DNA of 52,160 nt from Nemertoderma westbladi (taxonomy: Eukaryota; Xenacoelomorpha; Nemertodermatida; Nemertodermatidae), in NCBI GenBank assembly GCA_032718475.1, contig JAUCBJ010008791.1, positions 1 through 52,160 of the forward strand, in the 5' to 3' direction. Below the pieces are notes generated by a model. The model did not search any database and was not told the origin of the DNA. It saw only the letters and a list, made by a program, of their open reading frames with translations. Position 1 is the stretch's first letter. Each line of letters starts with the position of its first letter. Shown in pieces: positions 49,561-52,160 of this stretch. Both the position numbers and the translations under genes were made by a program.

Positions 49561-50300
49561 GCCTAGTACCGGTATCTTTCTTGGTCTTATTGTCGGCAGG
49601 CCTACAGCTGTACGTAAGTCGGGACTCTTTATGTGTTAATGGAATATGTGGAATATGTGGAATATGTGGAATATGTGTGGAATATGTGTGGAATATGTGG
49701 AATATGTGTTAATAAGCTTCAGAATGTAACACACAAACGATAATGAAACTTATTAAATTATTATACAAATTTAATTTGCTGAAACTAAATGGGTAACTAT
49801 GTAGTAGTGCGTAATTCAGTCAATCAATAGTCCTTAGAGTAAAGTTTGGTTTCATTAGAGTGTGGGGCGAGCCACGAAAGTAAGCGAGCTTAGCATACCG
49901 ATACCACAAACTCAATCGATGTGTCTGTCGTTCTGTTGTGTCCAATTTTAAACGTCAATAACTCAGCCAAATCTTATCGAAATCTATCCAAACTTAGCAC
50001 ACGTGTAGTCTGGCCAAAGTTTAGAAATTTTCCAAGTTGAATTTGCGTGTGGCCTTCGAGAAGCAGTTATAAAGAAGCAGAATATCAGTTAATTAATTAA
50101 ATTAAAATTAAAGAAGTTGGTTAGGGTAAAAACAGCATTTTCAACATGAATTTTAATGGAAATAAATTTATTTATAGTATAAGATATGAATAATATACTT
50201 AAACATTATACAGCTGTAATCCCCATACCACATTCCATTATAGTTTTTAATTAGTTCGAGTTCCCCGTCAGTCGTCACTCTACACTAGCTCCCTTATTTC
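49516..50300. other. LINE 5' flank and intergenic DNA
   Basis: 49639-49709 is a short tandem repeat of GGAATATGTG/GGAATATGTGTG units. GTGGGGCGAGCCACGAA at about 49863 recurs at about 50887. No gene recognised. Confidence 0.5.
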
Positions 50301-50435
50301 AATAGGAAATATAGGCTATCTTTTTGGAGTTATTTTCTGAGTATTTGGAGTCTTTTTGGAGTTATTATAGTTGTTTTCTCATTTAATCACCAGGGCAGAA
50401 ATATAACTCCAAAAAGATAGCCTATATTTCCTATT
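50301..50435. repeat. MITE with perfect 33-bp inverted ends
   Basis: 50301-50333 and 50403-50435 are exact reverse complements (outer end AATAGGAAATATAGGC). The inner loop repeats TTTTTGGAGTTAT once more. No clear target-site duplication. Confidence 0.85.
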
Positions 50436-50954
50436 TACGATGAATGCCCTAAAATCGGCTTGCCGCGGACTGAATGTTTTCCCTTATTTCAAGACATCCT
50501 TGCTATTGCCTAGCCTAACTGGGATATATACAGTCCAACTACCAGCTCACCACTACTCATTAGGCAGCAATGTAATGAGCCAGACTACAACAATGTAATG
50601 AGCCAGACTAATAAGAGAGCTTAACCTTGCTTATTGTGTTTGGCTGAGTATTTAACACGTTAGCTGCGGATTGAGCACCGGTGCACAATTCGTGTTATAA
50701 CTTTACTGCTGCAGGTTTTACTCCCTGTCAACTTCTTACTGCGGATTGAGCACCGGTGAACATGACCTGTACAACCCTGTAGTCCGGAGCTATTTTGGCT
50801 TGGCTAGCCCTTAGTGCGGAAGCTATACGTTGAGCACCGGTGCTCAAATATATTAGCTGTTGTCATATTCGGTATCTGTGACCTTTGTGGGGCGAGCCAC
50901 GAAGTTGGCGGAGCCTTATCGAATTGACACTGTTAGGGGGTGGGTCAATTTATG
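50436..50954. other. Spacer with three GAGCACCGGTG motifs
   Basis: TTGAGCACCGGTG occurs at about 50671, 50746 and 50830, spaced 75 and 84 bp, two of them preceded by GCGGA. ATGTAATGAGCCAGACTA is duplicated near 50570. No gene recognised. Confidence 0.5.
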
Positions 50955-50960
50955 CAAATA

Positions 50961-51030
50961 GTTGTCGTCGTCGTCGTCGTTGTCGTCGTCGTCGTTGTCG
51001 TCGTCGTCGTTGTCGTCGTCGTCGTCGTTA
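50961..51030. repeat. GTC trinucleotide microsatellite
   Basis: About 23 triplets, GTC with interspersed GTT at regular four- to five-triplet intervals. The arginine-rich open frame through it is an artefact. Confidence 0.9.
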
Positions 51031-51099
51031 CGATTTTGACATGCTAATAACTTTGTCGGATTTAAAGCTGCCAAGTTGAAAATTTGTAGGTATCAATAT

Positions 51100-52160
51100 G
51101 AGCAAAAGTTGAGATTTTTGAGAGACTTTCAGACACCATCAGTGCAATGGTCTCCCGCTAGAGGGCCACATGTCTAAACATTAAATGGCCACCCATTTCT
51201 TTGCTTTTAATCCGTTTAAGCTGAAACTTGGGAAGTATGTACTAGACCATTAGCTGTAAATTTCAAAGGAGGCTAATCTGTCTGCAGTTCTCCAGTCTGC
51301 CGCTAGAGGGCGAAATGTCCCGAATGTGAAACTATTCTTCTATTTAGTTGTTTATGATCTGATTACGCTGAAACTTGTCATATATGTACTAGATGACATC
51401 CTGAGTCTTTGTGTGGATTGTAATCGGTCCGAAGTTTTCCAGTCTGCCGGTAGAGGGCCACATGTCTAAACATTAAATGGCCACCCATTTCTTTGCTTTT
51501 AATCCGTTTAAGCTGAAACTTGGGAAGTATGTACTAGACCATTAGCTGTAAATTTCAAAGGAGGCTAATCTGTCTGCAGTTCTCCAGTCTGCCGCTAGAG
51601 GGCGAAATGTCCCGAATGTGAAATTATTCTTCCATTTAGTTGTTTATGATCTGATTACGCTGAAACTTGTCATATATGTACTAGAAGACATCCTAAGTCT
51701 TTGTGTGGACAGTAATCGGTCCGGAGTTTTCGAGTCTGCCGCTAGAGGGCGAAATGTAGGAAAGTGATAACCTTCGCGAATTCCTTGATCTTAATCTATT
51801 TAAGCTGAATTTTGGAATATACAGTACCGGTATGTACTAGACCACATGCCTCGTCTTTGTGAGCAAGGTGATCGATCCGTAGTTCTTTAATATGCCGCTA
51901 GAGGGCTAAATGTATGAAAGTGAAAACCTTCCAACATTTCGTTATTTATGATCCGTCAATCGGAAACTTGGTAGATATGTAATAGACCATAGGCTGTGGC
52001 TTTGTAGGGAAACTAATCCTTCCTTCTTCAGTTACCCAGTCTCCCGCTAGAGGGTTAACGTTTTCCGGGAAAATCTTCTCCTATGTTTTTATAATCCTTT
52101 CGAGTTGATACTTAGCATTAACTCATTTCACGTGCTGCGCGAAGGCCCCACTTCGTGTAT
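51100..52160. repeat. Tandem array of about 147-bp units with a CTCF-like core
   Basis: The landmark CGCTAGAGGG (CGGTAGAGGG in one unit) starts at 51156, 51301, 51448, 51593, 51740, 51896 and 52045, i.e. spacings of 145, 147, 145, 147, 156 and 149 bp. The first four units form an A-B-A-B dimer pattern with a 292-bp period and are nearly identical between dimers. Later units are more diverged. Each unit also shares GCTGAAACTTG and TATGTACTAGA words. Six of seven landmarks match CCRSYAGRKGGC, which resembles the core of the CTCF consensus as I recall it. The array runs off the right edge. Confidence 0.85.

Noticed and set aside
50885-51079. Arginine-rich 64-codon frame
   Set aside because: The CGTCGT microsatellite read in one frame.

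Overview
This is an AT-rich, repeat-dense stretch of animal nuclear DNA. It has no operons, ribosome-binding sites or other prokaryotic features. It carries three conserved metazoan-type protein genes, GT-AG introns, AATAAA poly(A) signals, non-LTR retrotransposons, foldback MITEs and several satellite arrays. The phylum cannot be fixed from the window. A CR1-like LINE with a 2A peptide fits a marine invertebrate, but that is inference.

Three genes are confidently recognised. On the minus strand is the 5' part of an OPA1/Mgm1-type mitochondrial dynamin (exons 15431-14154 and 13839-13555), which lacks its C-terminal half here. On the plus strand are an intronless RNA polymerase II subunit RPB4 gene (POLR2D, 30963-31382) and an intronless RAB6 gene (43419-44045). 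A minus-strand cysteine-rich terminal exon (about 40021-39552) is probable, and a few other exon candidates are weak. The recognised genes are intron-poor compared with vertebrate orthologues, while the DNA between them is swollen by repeats.

Layout: 1-2186 holds small palindromes and a dead LINE piece. 2187-9842 is a 22-bp satellite (348 units, no net indel, higher-order repeat of about 3.3-3.4 kb). 9843-12100 is a spacer with another LINE relic. 12105-13460 is a 21-bp satellite. 13555-15431 is OPA1. 15648-18206 may be a hAT-like element. 18266-19134 is a composite tRNA-like retro-insertion with 13-bp target-site duplications. 19135-24650 is intergenic DNA with MITEs. 24657-25560 is a broken pogo/Tigger transposon. 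26540-28230 is a 12-bp array duplicated together with its flank. 28413-28760 is an ACGT-rich cluster. 28923-29827 is a 0.9-kb foldback element. 30963-31382 is POLR2D. 33130-34010 and 40285-41540 are LINE relics. 34230-39210 is a 5-kb 19-bp satellite. 43419-44045 is RAB6. 45682-49560 is an apparently intact LINE whose ORF joins a signal-peptide-like leader, a 2A ribosome-skipping motif, a PHD finger, an endonuclease and a reverse transcriptase. 51100-52160 is a tandem repeat of about 147-bp units, each carrying a CTCF-like core.

The host genes serve unrelated housekeeping roles (mitochondrial fusion, transcription, Golgi traffic) and form no operon. The most notable features are the 2A-bearing LINE, the composite tRNA-like insertion, the satellites (about 31% of the window, two of them apparently inside or abutting OPA1) and the nucleosome-spaced CTCF-like motif array.
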